Source: a virus
Virus record (IMG/VR): IMGVR_UViG_3300035156_000045
Location: 1-48,889 of that record
Length of the DNA stretch: 48,889 nucleotides
Direction: 5' to 3' (one strand)
Positions 31,343-37,239 of the stretch are shown here, one piece after another; position 1 is the first letter of the stretch, and every line of letters begins with the position of its first letter. The position numbers and the translations under genes were made by a program. The notes under the pieces were generated by a model. The model saw only the letters and a list, made by a program, of their open reading frames with translations, ran no database searches and was not told the DNA's origin.

Positions 31343-32068
31343 TTAAGCCCTGCTTCCTTCACCCGCTTGCCGCACTTCGGGCGCTGGCTCGGCCACTGGC
31401 GCAGCTTGCACAGCCGGGGCGTCTTCATCAACGCCAGAGCCGTCGCACGATGGACATTCCTGATCCGTACCAATGTCAGGATCGCGGACTATCCAGCCTG
31501 AGCCGAAGCATGCCCCGCATTGCACGGCATCGGGCGCTTGCACAGGTGTGCAGACTGGCGTGGCGCTCGGCCCGGTGATCTCGCGCCACATAGCAACTTC
31601 GATAGCCCGCGTATCCCAGCAGTCCTGACAGTTATTCCAGATCGCGGCAATAAAGCCGCCGTCCATCGATATGGCTTCGACAACCCCATGCGGGTTGAAG
31701 TCAGCGTCGATCAGGTCAGGATGGAACGCGTAGAATCCGTTCTCTGTGCCGTCCGGTGCGCCTTCGTGCCAGCAATCGCCAGCAGGTTGAATAGCTGCGG
31801 CTGGTGGGGGCGTAGCCAAGCCCTTAGACCCGTCGGGGTCGCACTTGCACGTTGCAATGCAACCCCCAGGCTTAGGCACGCACGTTGCCCCAGTGTTGTA
31901 ATGTGGGCAGCCTTCGTCTGGGCACGGCGACGGGTGCAACGACCTGTATGCGCCCATGATATAGCCGCGCTGGCGTCGTGTAAGGGTTAGGCAGTTGCCA
32001 ACAATGCCCAGCAGGGCCTTATGGAAGGCTTCTTCGTTTGGCGGGTAGCGGTGGAAGTTTTTGCTCAT
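31343..32068 (-). CDS. Cys-rich protein with DnaJ-type zinc repeats, GATC-rich
   Basis: A 241-residue protein. The ATG at 32068 overlaps the upstream stop (ATGA). Segments: a helical N-terminus (about 1-45), Cys-rich PCPDEGCPHYN (about 53-63), a middle region (about 100-170, around ENGFYAFHPDLIDADF) resembling DUF551-like modules, and two CxxCxGxG repeats (CGACFGSG, CPSCDGSG; about 190-220) as in the DnaJ zinc domain. The tail is Ala/Pro/Glu-rich. Its coding DNA has five GATC sites in about 250 bp whereas the rest of the window is GATC-poor, hinting at separate ancestry. Function unknown. Confidence 0.6.
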   Translation of the reverse strand: MSKNFHRYPPNEEAFHKALLGIVGNCLTLTRRQRGYIMGAYRSLHPSPCPDEGCPHYNTGATCVPKPGGCIATCKCDPDGSKGLATPPPAAAIQPAGDCWHEGAPDGTENGFYAFHPDLIDADFNPHGVVEAISMDGGFIAAIWNNCQDCWDTRAIEVAMWREITGPSATPVCTPVQAPDAVQCGACFGSGWIVRDPDIGTDQECPSCDGSGVDEDAPAVQAAPVAEPAPEVRQAGEGSRA

Positions 32069-32298
32069 GGCTTGGTAGCCTTCCTGCACTCGGCCTGTGC
32101 TGCATCAACTACAGTGTGCAGCGCCGCAACATATTCGTACTTCACTCGTAGAAGTATGGTGCCCTGGGTAAGCCCTTCCATCTGCTCGTACTTGTACCCG
32201 GCGTCGTCGAGGTGGCGTTTAAAGATTGCCAGCTTCCAGTCGTCTATCATGACGGCAGCCGTCTTCCAGCTGCCGATAGGCTTGGCGGTTGCGCTCAC
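32065..32298 (-). CDS. Small hypothetical protein
   Basis: A 77-residue protein starting MSATAKPIGSWKTAAVMIDD. It has the rhythm of a small ferredoxin-like fold: WKLAIFKRHLDDAGYKYE, then GTILLRVKYEYVAALHTVVD. ATGA overlaps with both neighbours place it in a coupled operon. No family recognised. Confidence 0.55.
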   Translation of the reverse strand: MSATAKPIGSWKTAAVMIDDWKLAIFKRHLDDAGYKYEQMEGLTQGTILLRVKYEYVAALHTVVDAAQAECRKATKP

Positions 32299-32813
32299 TT
32301 TGCACCTGCCAGGAACGGTTGCATGAATGCTAAGTCTGTAACGCTGGTGAACACACTGCCCGCGTCGTGCCAGGGCAGGCCGCCATGCGGCGTCTGGTCA
32401 CCATCGCAATAGACTTGGTACGACACGCCGGTCTTAGGGTCGCCATAGTTCACACTGCCGCCCGCGCTAACAAGAACGCCCAGGGTAGTACGCACGGCGA
32501 CAACCTTGCCAACCTGGAGGCGATGCCCTGCACTGTGCACGACAACGGGCGTGCCCAGCGCGTGAACGCCAGCAGGGCGTTGCGCTTGTTGAAGGTCGTG
32601 GATAACGGCAGCCAACACGCAAGCAAGGTTGGTAGGCAGGCTTTCTTGCAGGTACGCGTCGAACGTATGGACGCCGGGTTCGTTCTGCTTGGCGCTCCAG
32701 TTCTTAATCGTATCGATAATCTTAATGCGTGCCTTCATAGCGTTCACTGCCGCAGCCGTGGCCTCTACGCGATCGCCAACAGCCTTTGGCGTCATGCCTT
32801 CTGCATTGTTCAT
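32295..32813 (-). CDS. Hypothetical protein with helical N-terminus and beta-type core
   Basis: A 172-residue protein. The ATG at 32813 has a perfect AGGAGG site 6 nt upstream. Residues 1-75 are helical (around VEATAAAVNAMKARIKIIDT); residues about 95-150 look like a small beta barrel (GTPVVVHSAGHRLQVGKVV, then VRTTLGVLVSAGG, then YQVYCDGD). The barrel-like part could bind nucleic acid or protein. Not recognised. Confidence 0.55.
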   Translation of the reverse strand: MNNAEGMTPKAVGDRVEATAAAVNAMKARIKIIDTIKNWSAKQNEPGVHTFDAYLQESLPTNLACVLAAVIHDLQQAQRPAGVHALGTPVVVHSAGHRLQVGKVVAVRTTLGVLVSAGGSVNYGDPKTGVSYQVYCDGDQTPHGGLPWHDAGSVFTSVTDLAFMQPFLAGAK

Positions 32814-32858
32814 ATTGCCTCCTATGTGCCCCCAGCGCATGCCAGGGGCGGGTTAGTG

Positions 32859-33605
32859 TTACTTGATGGCCTTAACGGTAGAGTTGGCTTTGCCGCCTAC
32901 CTGGGGCGCGAGCGATACAGTACCGCCAAACGCCTTACCCGCATTATACGCCGAACTGTCCGTGATGCTTTTCTGACGACTGGTGGTTGTTTTAAGTTCA
33001 ACGCCCTGGGCAGCTAACCACAGCTTATTAGCTTCGCCCTCGCGCTTATACAGGTCTGCCAGTACCAGGGCGCTACCTGCTGTCATTGCCGCACCTTCGG
33101 CGTCTGCTGGTGCCGTAGCCTGGGCCTTCTTAATCTCTTCGATGCGGGCGCGCAGCTTGTGCACTACGCCGACAGCAAAGGTGCGGGCTTCGGGGCTAAT
33201 GGCGCTCTTGTAGCGCTTGGTTGCCTCGCGCAGTACCGACCGCACCACAAAGTCTGCCATGTAGCTAGCCGTGACAGCGTTGCTTTGCTTGCCTACGAAT
33301 ACATGCGTCGCCTGCTTGCCGGTATGGCTGCGCATGAAGTAGTAGTTGCAAAAGAACATGTTTGCTACTGCCGATGCAATGTTGCGTGCCCATGGGTACA
33401 CCACAAAGGATGCTTCGGTGCCTTCGCGGGCCTCGCCCTCGGCTGCCTTGTTCTCAACGTCCACCATGCTGAGGTTGTGCTTAGCCAGCAGGTTGTATGC
33501 CATCTTAAGCGCGGTGTCGCGCTCGCCTTCGGTAGCCGCGTTGCAGTCGGCCAGGGCCATCATTTTGCGGATGCGGGCAAGGATCTTGTTTTGGTCGGCG
33601 GTCAT
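32859..33605 (-). CDS. DUF2786-domain protein
   Basis: A 248-residue protein. Residues 5-48 (NKILARIRKMMALADCNAAT, then ALKMAYNLLAKHNLSM) match the DUF2786 domain, which occurs in phage and bacterial proteins of unknown function. A middle domain follows (around ARNIASAVANMFFCNYYFMR and THVFVGKQSNAVTASYMADF, typical of DUF2786 partners). Residues about 180-248 are basic and end in short repeats (AFGGTVSLAPQVGGKAN). A UUCG hairpin and AACTCTAGGAG lie directly upstream of the ATG. Function not established. Confidence 0.75.
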   Translation of the reverse strand: MTADQNKILARIRKMMALADCNAATEGERDTALKMAYNLLAKHNLSMVDVENKAAEGEAREGTEASFVVYPWARNIASAVANMFFCNYYFMRSHTGKQATHVFVGKQSNAVTASYMADFVVRSVLREATKRYKSAISPEARTFAVGVVHKLRARIEEIKKAQATAPADAEGAAMTAGSALVLADLYKREGEANKLWLAAQGVELKTTTSRQKSITDSSAYNAGKAFGGTVSLAPQVGGKANSTVKAIK

Positions 33606-33623
33606 GTATTACTCCTAGAGTTA

Positions 33624-33639
33624 AGGCCCCGAAGGGCCT
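33624..33639 (-). promoter_or_regulatory. UUCG hairpin plus AACTCTAGGAG leader module
   Basis: AGGCCC (33624-33629), loop CGAA and GGGCCT (33634-33639); on the minus strand the loop reads TTCG. It is followed by TTAACTCTAGGAG, the ribosome-binding site of the DUF2786 gene. With no U-tract it is more likely a stabilising leader or weak terminator than a full terminator. Confidence 0.5.
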
Positions 33640-33645
33640 GGGTTG

Positions 33646-33840
33646 TTACGCAATGAAACGAACATGGCGAGCGGCAGCGGCTTGTTCGGCCTGGGCTTTG
33701 GTGTTGCGTTCAACAGTCCAGATAACAGCACTGCCGTCTTTTACCATGCCAATCCAACCAGGGCGACCTTCGCCGCGTGCTTTTTTAACTGCACTGACGG
33801 TGGCGGTTGTTGGGAAGCTTGCGTGAAGTTTGGTTTGCAT
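33646..33840 (-). CDS. Small basic hypothetical protein
   Basis: A 64-residue protein starting MQTKLHASFPTTATVSAVKK, with GWIGMVKDGSAVIWTVERNT and a helical QAEQAAAARHVRF end, resembling a small beta-beta-alpha fold. It has its own promoter P2 (33876-33904) and an AGGGG site. Not recognised. Confidence 0.6.
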   Translation of the reverse strand: MQTKLHASFPTTATVSAVKKARGEGRPGWIGMVKDGSAVIWTVERNTKAQAEQAAAARHVRFIA

Positions 33841-33875
33841 GATGTACCCCTGGGTTGTTTGGTTGCGATGTGTTT

Positions 33876-33924
33876 ATTATGGGGTCACACGTCGGGTAAC
33901 ACAAGAACTATCCGAGTGTTACCC
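33876..33924 (-). promoter_or_regulatory. Early promoter P2 with inverted repeat
   Basis: On the minus strand TTGTGT (33904-33899), 17-bp spacer, CATAAT (33881-33876). GGGTAACAC (33894-33902) and GTGTTACCC (33916-33924) form a perfect 9-bp inverted repeat overlapping the -35, with AGTTCTT in the loop. It drives the 64-residue gene starting at 33840. Confidence 0.7.
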
Positions 33925-33937
33925 GAACTTTCTTGCG

Positions 33938-34081
33938 CTAACGCAAACGGCGGTATGCAACCACCAAGCGCACACGCCCAGCGTACAGTGACACTTCGTA
34001 CACCAGGGCGTTGCGGCGCAGCCCCAGGCGACCGCGCCAGTACCATCGGGTTTCTAGGCCCTCGCCCCACAGGTTACGCAT
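33938..34081 (-). CDS. Small Arg-rich hypothetical protein
   Basis: A 47-residue protein, MRNLWGEGLETRWYWRGRLG then LRRNALVYEVSLYAG and a basic end. The ATG at 34081 overlaps the last 8 nt of the upstream gene. About a quarter of residues are Arg, with several Trp and Tyr, suggesting nucleic-acid or membrane contact. Support is tight packing and the lack of an alternative use for the stretch. Confidence 0.45.
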   Translation of the reverse strand: MRNLWGEGLETRWYWRGRLGLRRNALVYEVSLYAGRVRLVVAYRRLR

Positions 34082-34325
34082 TGCGGTCTGCCCGGTGCTT
34101 GGCAAGCAGGGCAGTAAGGCGGTAGTGCTTTTCAAGCTGCTCGTACCCGACAACAGGCACGCCCAGGTTCACCAGGGCGGTTGCCGCTTCGTACTCGCTT
34201 TCTAACCACAGGAGCACCTTCTCAACGTCCTTGGCCTGTTCAGCTTCTGCCATCATTGCGCGTGCTACGCAGATGCTGTTAAACAGCTTGGCAATCGTGG
34301 TGCCCAGGGCAATAGTAAGTTTCAT
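34074..34325 (-). CDS. Small helical hypothetical protein
   Basis: An 83-residue protein starting MKLTIALGTTIAKLFNSICV, followed by ARAMMAEAEQAKDVEKVLLW and a second helical part. Overall amphipathic helical bundle style. A TGGAG site precedes the ATG. The frame is open 43 codons further upstream but without a site. Not recognised. Confidence 0.5.
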   Translation of the reverse strand: MKLTIALGTTIAKLFNSICVARAMMAEAEQAKDVEKVLLWLESEYEAATALVNLGVPVVGYEQLEKHYRLTALLAKHRADRNA

Positions 34326-34354
34326 GTGTTCTAACTCCAGGTACGGTTGAGGGT

Positions 34355-34576
34355 TTAAACAGCGCGGGCGGCCTGCCAGCGGTAGAAGGCGATCTCTGCG
34401 CTGGTGCGGTTGAGGCCGAAGCTTTCGGCTGCATCGCGGGCCATCGCTACGCACAGGGCACCCGCGCCAAACAGGTCGAACAGGGCAAACAGCTTTTGCG
34501 TGATGTTGAGTTGCTTGTTAGCCACGATTGCGCGGGCTTTGTTGGTGGCGACTACGGTGACGGTTGCTTTAGACAT
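34355..34576 (-). CDS. Small hypothetical protein
   Basis: A 73-residue protein (MSKATVTVVATNKARAIVAN, then QKLFALFDLFGAGALCVAMA) with one hydrophobic patch and a helical end FGLNRTSAEIAFYRWQAAR. It is expressed from promoter P3 with the AACTCAAGGAG leader. Not recognised. Confidence 0.55.
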   Translation of the reverse strand: MSKATVTVVATNKARAIVANKQLNITQKLFALFDLFGAGALCVAMARDAAESFGLNRTSAEIAFYRWQAARAV

Positions 34577-34627
34577 TTTGTAACTCCTTGAGTTGAGGCC
34601 GCTGCGGTTTGCGCTGCCCATGTACGT

Positions 34628-34674
34628 AATATAATCTAGTTGAAGGCCCGACGCAAGAACTATTTGCATCGGGC
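34628..34674 (-). promoter_or_regulatory. Early promoter P3 with inverted repeat
   Basis: On the minus strand TTGCGT (34656-34651), 17-bp spacer, TATATT (34633-34628). GCCCGACGCAA (34646-34656) and TTGCATCGGGC (34664-34674) form an 11-bp inverted repeat with one mismatch and a 7-nt loop containing AGTTC. It drives the gene starting at 34576. Confidence 0.7.
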
Positions 34675-34681
34675 GACGAAT

Positions 34682-34951
34682 TTATTTTACCAGGGCAGCG
34701 CTTACGATTTCCACACTAACTACGCATTGCGTGAATGGCACAAACTTGCCGTCGCGCAAGGTGCCAAACTTACCGCTAGGGTTGGCAAACATGCTGGTCG
34801 CCTTGGCGGCAGCGTCGGCAGTAATGGCGAAGCCGGTACGGTACACCTTGCCGTCTACAATCACCATGTACGCAGCACCATAAGTGCGGGCCGTGCTGCG
34901 GGTAAGCACCGTGCCATCCTTAAAGGTTGCTACGAATTTTGCGTTTGCCAT
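34682..34951 (-). CDS. First leftward early gene, hypothetical
   Basis: An 89-residue protein starting MANAKFVATFKDGTVLTRST. Alternating beta segments (VATFKDGTVLTRS, AAYMVIVDGKVYRTG, CVVSVEIVSAAL) and a helix with AADAAAKATSMF suggest a small alpha/beta fold. It is the first gene transcribed leftward from the switch region, by promoter P1 with a leader of about 30 nt. Not recognised; being immediate-early, it may be a host-takeover factor. Confidence 0.6.
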   Translation of the reverse strand: MANAKFVATFKDGTVLTRSTARTYGAAYMVIVDGKVYRTGFAITADAAAKATSMFANPSGKFGTLRDGKFVPFTQCVVSVEIVSAALVK

Positions 34952-34987
34952 GATGTTTGCCTTTGTGTTTGCGGTTAAGATGTATCT

Positions 34988-35042
34988 AGTATGGGGTTTG
35001 CGAAGACGCAACACAAGAACTTTCTTCAACTACTTGTGTCGC
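34988..35042 (-). promoter_or_regulatory. Early promoter P1 with inverted repeat
   Basis: On the minus strand TTGTGT (35016-35011), 17-bp spacer, CATACT (34993-34988). GCAACACAAG (35008-35017) and CTTGTGTCGC (35033-35042) form a 10-bp inverted repeat with one mismatch around the -35, with AGTTC in between. It is the outermost leftward promoter, at the edge of the switch region. GGTTAA occurs in the leader (34973-34978). Confidence 0.7.
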
Positions 35043-35101
35043 ATGACCACATAGCACCGCCCAGGCAGCGCAACCAGGGCGTTCCTGCCTAAAATTTAGG
35101 C

Positions 35102-35416
35102 GGTTAAAGCACCCGCCATAGGGCAGCGGCCCAGGTATTAACCTAAATGTTAAAGCAGGGTTAATTTTCGGAGGCGATATCTGCCTTTAAAAACAAGCAC
35201 TTAGCTTACCTATATACATAAATTAACCAATTAACCTAATACTACAAAATAAAATAAACTATTTTTTTTCCACAGGGAATATAAAGTTTGTAGTCAGGTA
35301 CTAGGGGTTAAATGTTAAAACGGTTAATGTGAGCCCTTTTAGCACTTTATTTTTCCTAACAAAAACTTTTTGCTCCCCAAAGTTTGCTTTAACATACCCA
35401 TACCGCAAAATTAACC
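35102..35416. repeat. Cluster of eight TTAACC/GGTTAA repeats
   Basis: TTAACC at 35138-35143, 35223-35228, 35231-35236 and 35411-35416; GGTTAA at 35102-35107, 35159-35164, 35306-35311 and 35322-35327. A ninth copy lies at 34973-34978. Chance alone would give well under one copy in this length. Flanks often extend to ATTAACCTA. Probable binding sites for a phage regulator or initiator. Confidence 0.75.
35370..35398 (+). promoter_or_regulatory. Candidate rightward promoter
   Basis: TTGCTC (35370-35375), 17-bp spacer and CATACC (35393-35398), about 34 bp upstream of the first rightward gene. The -35 and spacing resemble the leftward promoters, but the -10 is a weak match. A TTAACC copy lies just downstream. 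Confidence 0.4.
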
Positions 35417-35431
35417 TACAGGAGCACGACC

Positions 35432-35938
35432 ATGGCCGCATTACCGTTTGACGTACTACTCCACGACAGCCAAGCAATCCCCGACTCACTGCCCGGAGCC
35501 ATACCGGAGACAGTCTACATAAGTCACACGGGCGAGCAGTTCGACCGCACTGGCTTAAGCGACGACCAAGCAAGTAACCTGGGCTATACAAGCGGGTTCG
35601 CTGGCATAGGTTTGCTTGACAGCCCCGCTAAGGTATTGCGTCACTTGGCGTTGCACGATGCGCAGAAAGCTGCACTGGCCGCACAAGCAATTGCCAACGC
35701 GCCTAAGCCCACTGCACAGGAGCGCGCAGCTAAGGCCGACACACGCAAGTCTAAAGCTGCCGTCGTTGAGGCACATAACATGGCATGGCGTGACGCTATA
35801 CGTAAGCGCAAGGAGGCCGAATTGGTTTGGGCTGGCAAGGTTGCTGAGCTGGCTGCACAGCGCCGCGCTGAGATGGAGAAATGGGATGCACATGTGGAAC
35901 AGTTGCGCGCCGTGTACCACAATGCGCGCGATGCTTAA
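35432..35938 (+). CDS. First rightward early gene, helical hypothetical protein
   Basis: A 168-residue protein with a CAGGAGC site before its ATG. The N-terminal 60 residues are mixed (MAALPFDVLLHDSQAIPDSL, then TGLSDDQASNLGYTSGFAG); residues about 65-165 are a long charged helix or coiled coil (HLALHDAQKAALAAQAIANA, then RRAEMEKWDAHVEQLRA). The first part could be a small DNA- or protein-binding module. Not recognised. Being first in the replication arm suggests an early regulatory or host-takeover role. Confidence 0.6.
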   Translation: MAALPFDVLLHDSQAIPDSLPGAIPETVYISHTGEQFDRTGLSDDQASNLGYTSGFAGIGLLDSPAKVLRHLALHDAQKAALAAQAIANAPKPTAQERAAKADTRKSKAAVVEAHNMAWRDAIRKRKEAELVWAGKVAELAAQRRAEMEKWDAHVEQLRAVYHNARDA

Positions 35939-35944
35939 CAACGG

Positions 35945-35974
35945 TTGCGTTGACTTAGCAGCTGCATATATAGT
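35945..35974 (+). promoter_or_regulatory. Candidate promoter upstream of HTH gene
   Basis: TTGCGT (35945-35950), 18-bp spacer, TATAGT (35969-35974); TATATA with a 16-bp spacer is an alternative. The -35 is identical to that of leftward promoters P3 and P4. It lies in the 77-nt gap before the HTH gene. Confidence 0.5.
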
Positions 35975-36015
35975 TGCACGCTTGCACTGCCCCTTGCCTT
36001 AACCCAGGAACAATC

Positions 36016-36402
36016 ATGGTCCCCTCAAATACCTGCTGCAACACCACATTGGCCCAGGCGTTGCAAGACGCCCCGGCAGACACCAGCACTCCACAAAGCC
36101 GCTTTAACTTCATGTACACCACCGTCCTGGAAATCGCAGACGTTGTTGGTGTTAGCCGTGTAGCGGTACAGCATGCGGTTGAACGCGGCACCCTGCCACC
36201 GCCAGTTGTGGTCAGCAATAACCAAGTGCACTTGTGGGAGCGCCTTGACGTTGCGCCTTACGTGGAAGCATGGCGTGTTGCTGTTGCCACCAAGCGTGCC
36301 ATGACGGCCAATCGCCGCAAGGGTACTGGCGACGCTGTCGCTGCTGCCTTCCCCGCTGGTGTATTCGGCCCTCGCGGTAATCTGCTGGTAACGAAGTCAT
36401 GA
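36016..36402 (+). CDS. Helix-turn-helix DNA-binding protein
   Basis: A 128-residue protein. The ATG at 36016 has an AGGAA site. Residues about 34-75 (TTVLEIADVVGVSRVAVQHA, then VERGTLPPP) form a MerR/excisionase-like helix-turn-helix, with the recognition helix at SRVAVQHAVERG, followed by a short wing (VVVSNNQVHLWERLDV). The C-terminus is basic (TANRRKGTG) and unstructured. It could be the regulator of the TTAACC or promoter palindrome sites; that link is only inference. It overlaps the zinc-ribbon gene by 4 nt. Confidence 0.7.
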   Translation: MVPSNTCCNTTLAQALQDAPADTSTPQSRFNFMYTTVLEIADVVGVSRVAVQHAVERGTLPPPVVVSNNQVHLWERLDVAPYVEAWRVAVATKRAMTANRRKGTGDAVAAAFPAGVFGPRGNLLVTKS

Positions 36403-36581
36403 GCGCCCCTAAGCTTATCGCTACCGTCGTTATTGTTGAGGCAGACTATGTCTTGTGCCCTGCATGCGGCGCTCGGGTAGACGGTTGGTGTAAGGACCCT
36501 CGCGGCCTAGAGACAGAGTGTGACGCTTGCGACGTAACGTTTGCTGTTGCTGCCGATGCTGAATTGCAGGTGATTACATGA
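36399..36581 (+). CDS. Small zinc-ribbon protein
   Basis: A 60-residue protein with CPACG (about residues 20-24) and CDAC (about 41-44), a two-pair zinc ribbon, plus an extra Cys in DGWCKDPRG. ATGA overlaps with both neighbours. Single zinc ribbons of this size in phages may contact nucleic acid or RNA polymerase. No closer family identified. Confidence 0.65.
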   Translation: MSAPKLIATVVIVEADYVLCPACGARVDGWCKDPRGLETECDACDVTFAVAADAELQVIT

Positions 36582-36784
36582 GCACCGTTGCCCAGGTATT
36601 GCGGGCGCAGCTTAAAGCTATTGTCGACGATGCAATGGACGAAGCCGGGGTCCTCCAGACCTGCCTGCATTGCAAGCGCTTCAACGAAGCTGCTGAAGTG
36701 TGCAATGGCTTTAGCCCGCCAGTGCGCCCACCCGCACGCGTGATTGTGTTTGGCTGCGCCAGCTTCGACGAGGTGCCAGAATGA
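36578..36784 (+). CDS. Small Cys-motif protein
   Basis: A 68-residue protein. The first 25 residues are an amphipathic helix (VAQVLRAQLKAIVDDAMDEA). It is followed by CLHC (about 29-32), Cys in AEVCNGF and Cys in VFGCASF, consistent with one bound zinc. It is coupled to the zinc-ribbon gene before it and the kinase-like gene after it by 4-nt overlaps. Not recognised. Confidence 0.6.
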   Translation: MSTVAQVLRAQLKAIVDDAMDEAGVLQTCLHCKRFNEAAEVCNGFSPPVRPPARVIVFGCASFDEVPE

Positions 36785-37239
36785 GCGCGGGTGATCTGTC
36801 CACATTTGCGCACAAGGAGCTTGTCCAGACTATGTGCGGTAAGCTGCTCGGTGCTGGTGCTGCTCGGCAGGTGTATGAGAACCTGTTAGACCCGAACATG
36901 GTGTTTAAGTTTGAAACCGAGCATGGCAGCTTCCAGAATATTATCGAGTGGGAGACTTGGGACCGTGTTAAGGCCACCGCACACGCCAAGTGGTTTGCAC
37001 CCTGCATCGCTATTAGCCCATGCGGCGGCCTACTGGTGCAGCGCCGTACAACGCCTGCCGCTTTCCACCCCGAACAAATACCGGCCTTCTTCACAGACCT
37101 CAAGTGCACAAACTTCGGCGTGCTCTTTAACGCCGACAATACGCCGGGGCACTTTGTGTGCCACGATTACGGCGTGCATTTGATGCTTGAAAAAGGTATG
37201 ACGAAACGTATGCAGAAGGCCGCATGGTGGAACCTATGA
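36781..37239 (+). CDS. Miniature protein-kinase-like protein
   Basis: A 152-residue protein with the core kinase motifs in order: a Gly-rich loop GKLLGAGAARQVY (residues 20-32), VFKFE with Lys43, an acidic residue in FQNIIEWETW (51-60), catalytic-loop-like TDLKCTNFG (105-113, Asp106 and Asn111), and a DFG-like HDYG (128-131, Asp129). There is almost no C-lobe after DYG, so it is far shorter than the usual 250 residues. Similar short proteins exist in other phages without proven activity. It might phosphorylate host or phage targets early in infection, or be a nucleotide-binding pseudokinase. It overlaps the primase gene by 4 nt. Confidence 0.65.
   Translation: MSAGDLSTFAHKELVQTMCGKLLGAGAARQVYENLLDPNMVFKFETEHGSFQNIIEWETWDRVKATAHAKWFAPCIAISPCGGLLVQRRTTPAAFHPEQIPAFFTDLKCTNFGVLFNADNTPGHFVCHDYGVHLMLEKGMTKRMQKAAWWNL

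Larger units (their letters stand above)
35043..35431. other. AT-rich divergent switch region, candidate origin
   Basis: No gene fits here. The stretch 35200-35380 is very AT-rich, with T8 at 35262-35269. It contains the TTAACC repeats and a partial direct repeat: TAAATGTTAAAGC-AGGGTTAAT (from 35144) against TAAATGTTAAAAC-GGTTAAT (from 35309). All genes diverge from it. Such layouts are typical of regulatory switch and origin regions; origin activity is only inferred. Confidence 0.55.
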
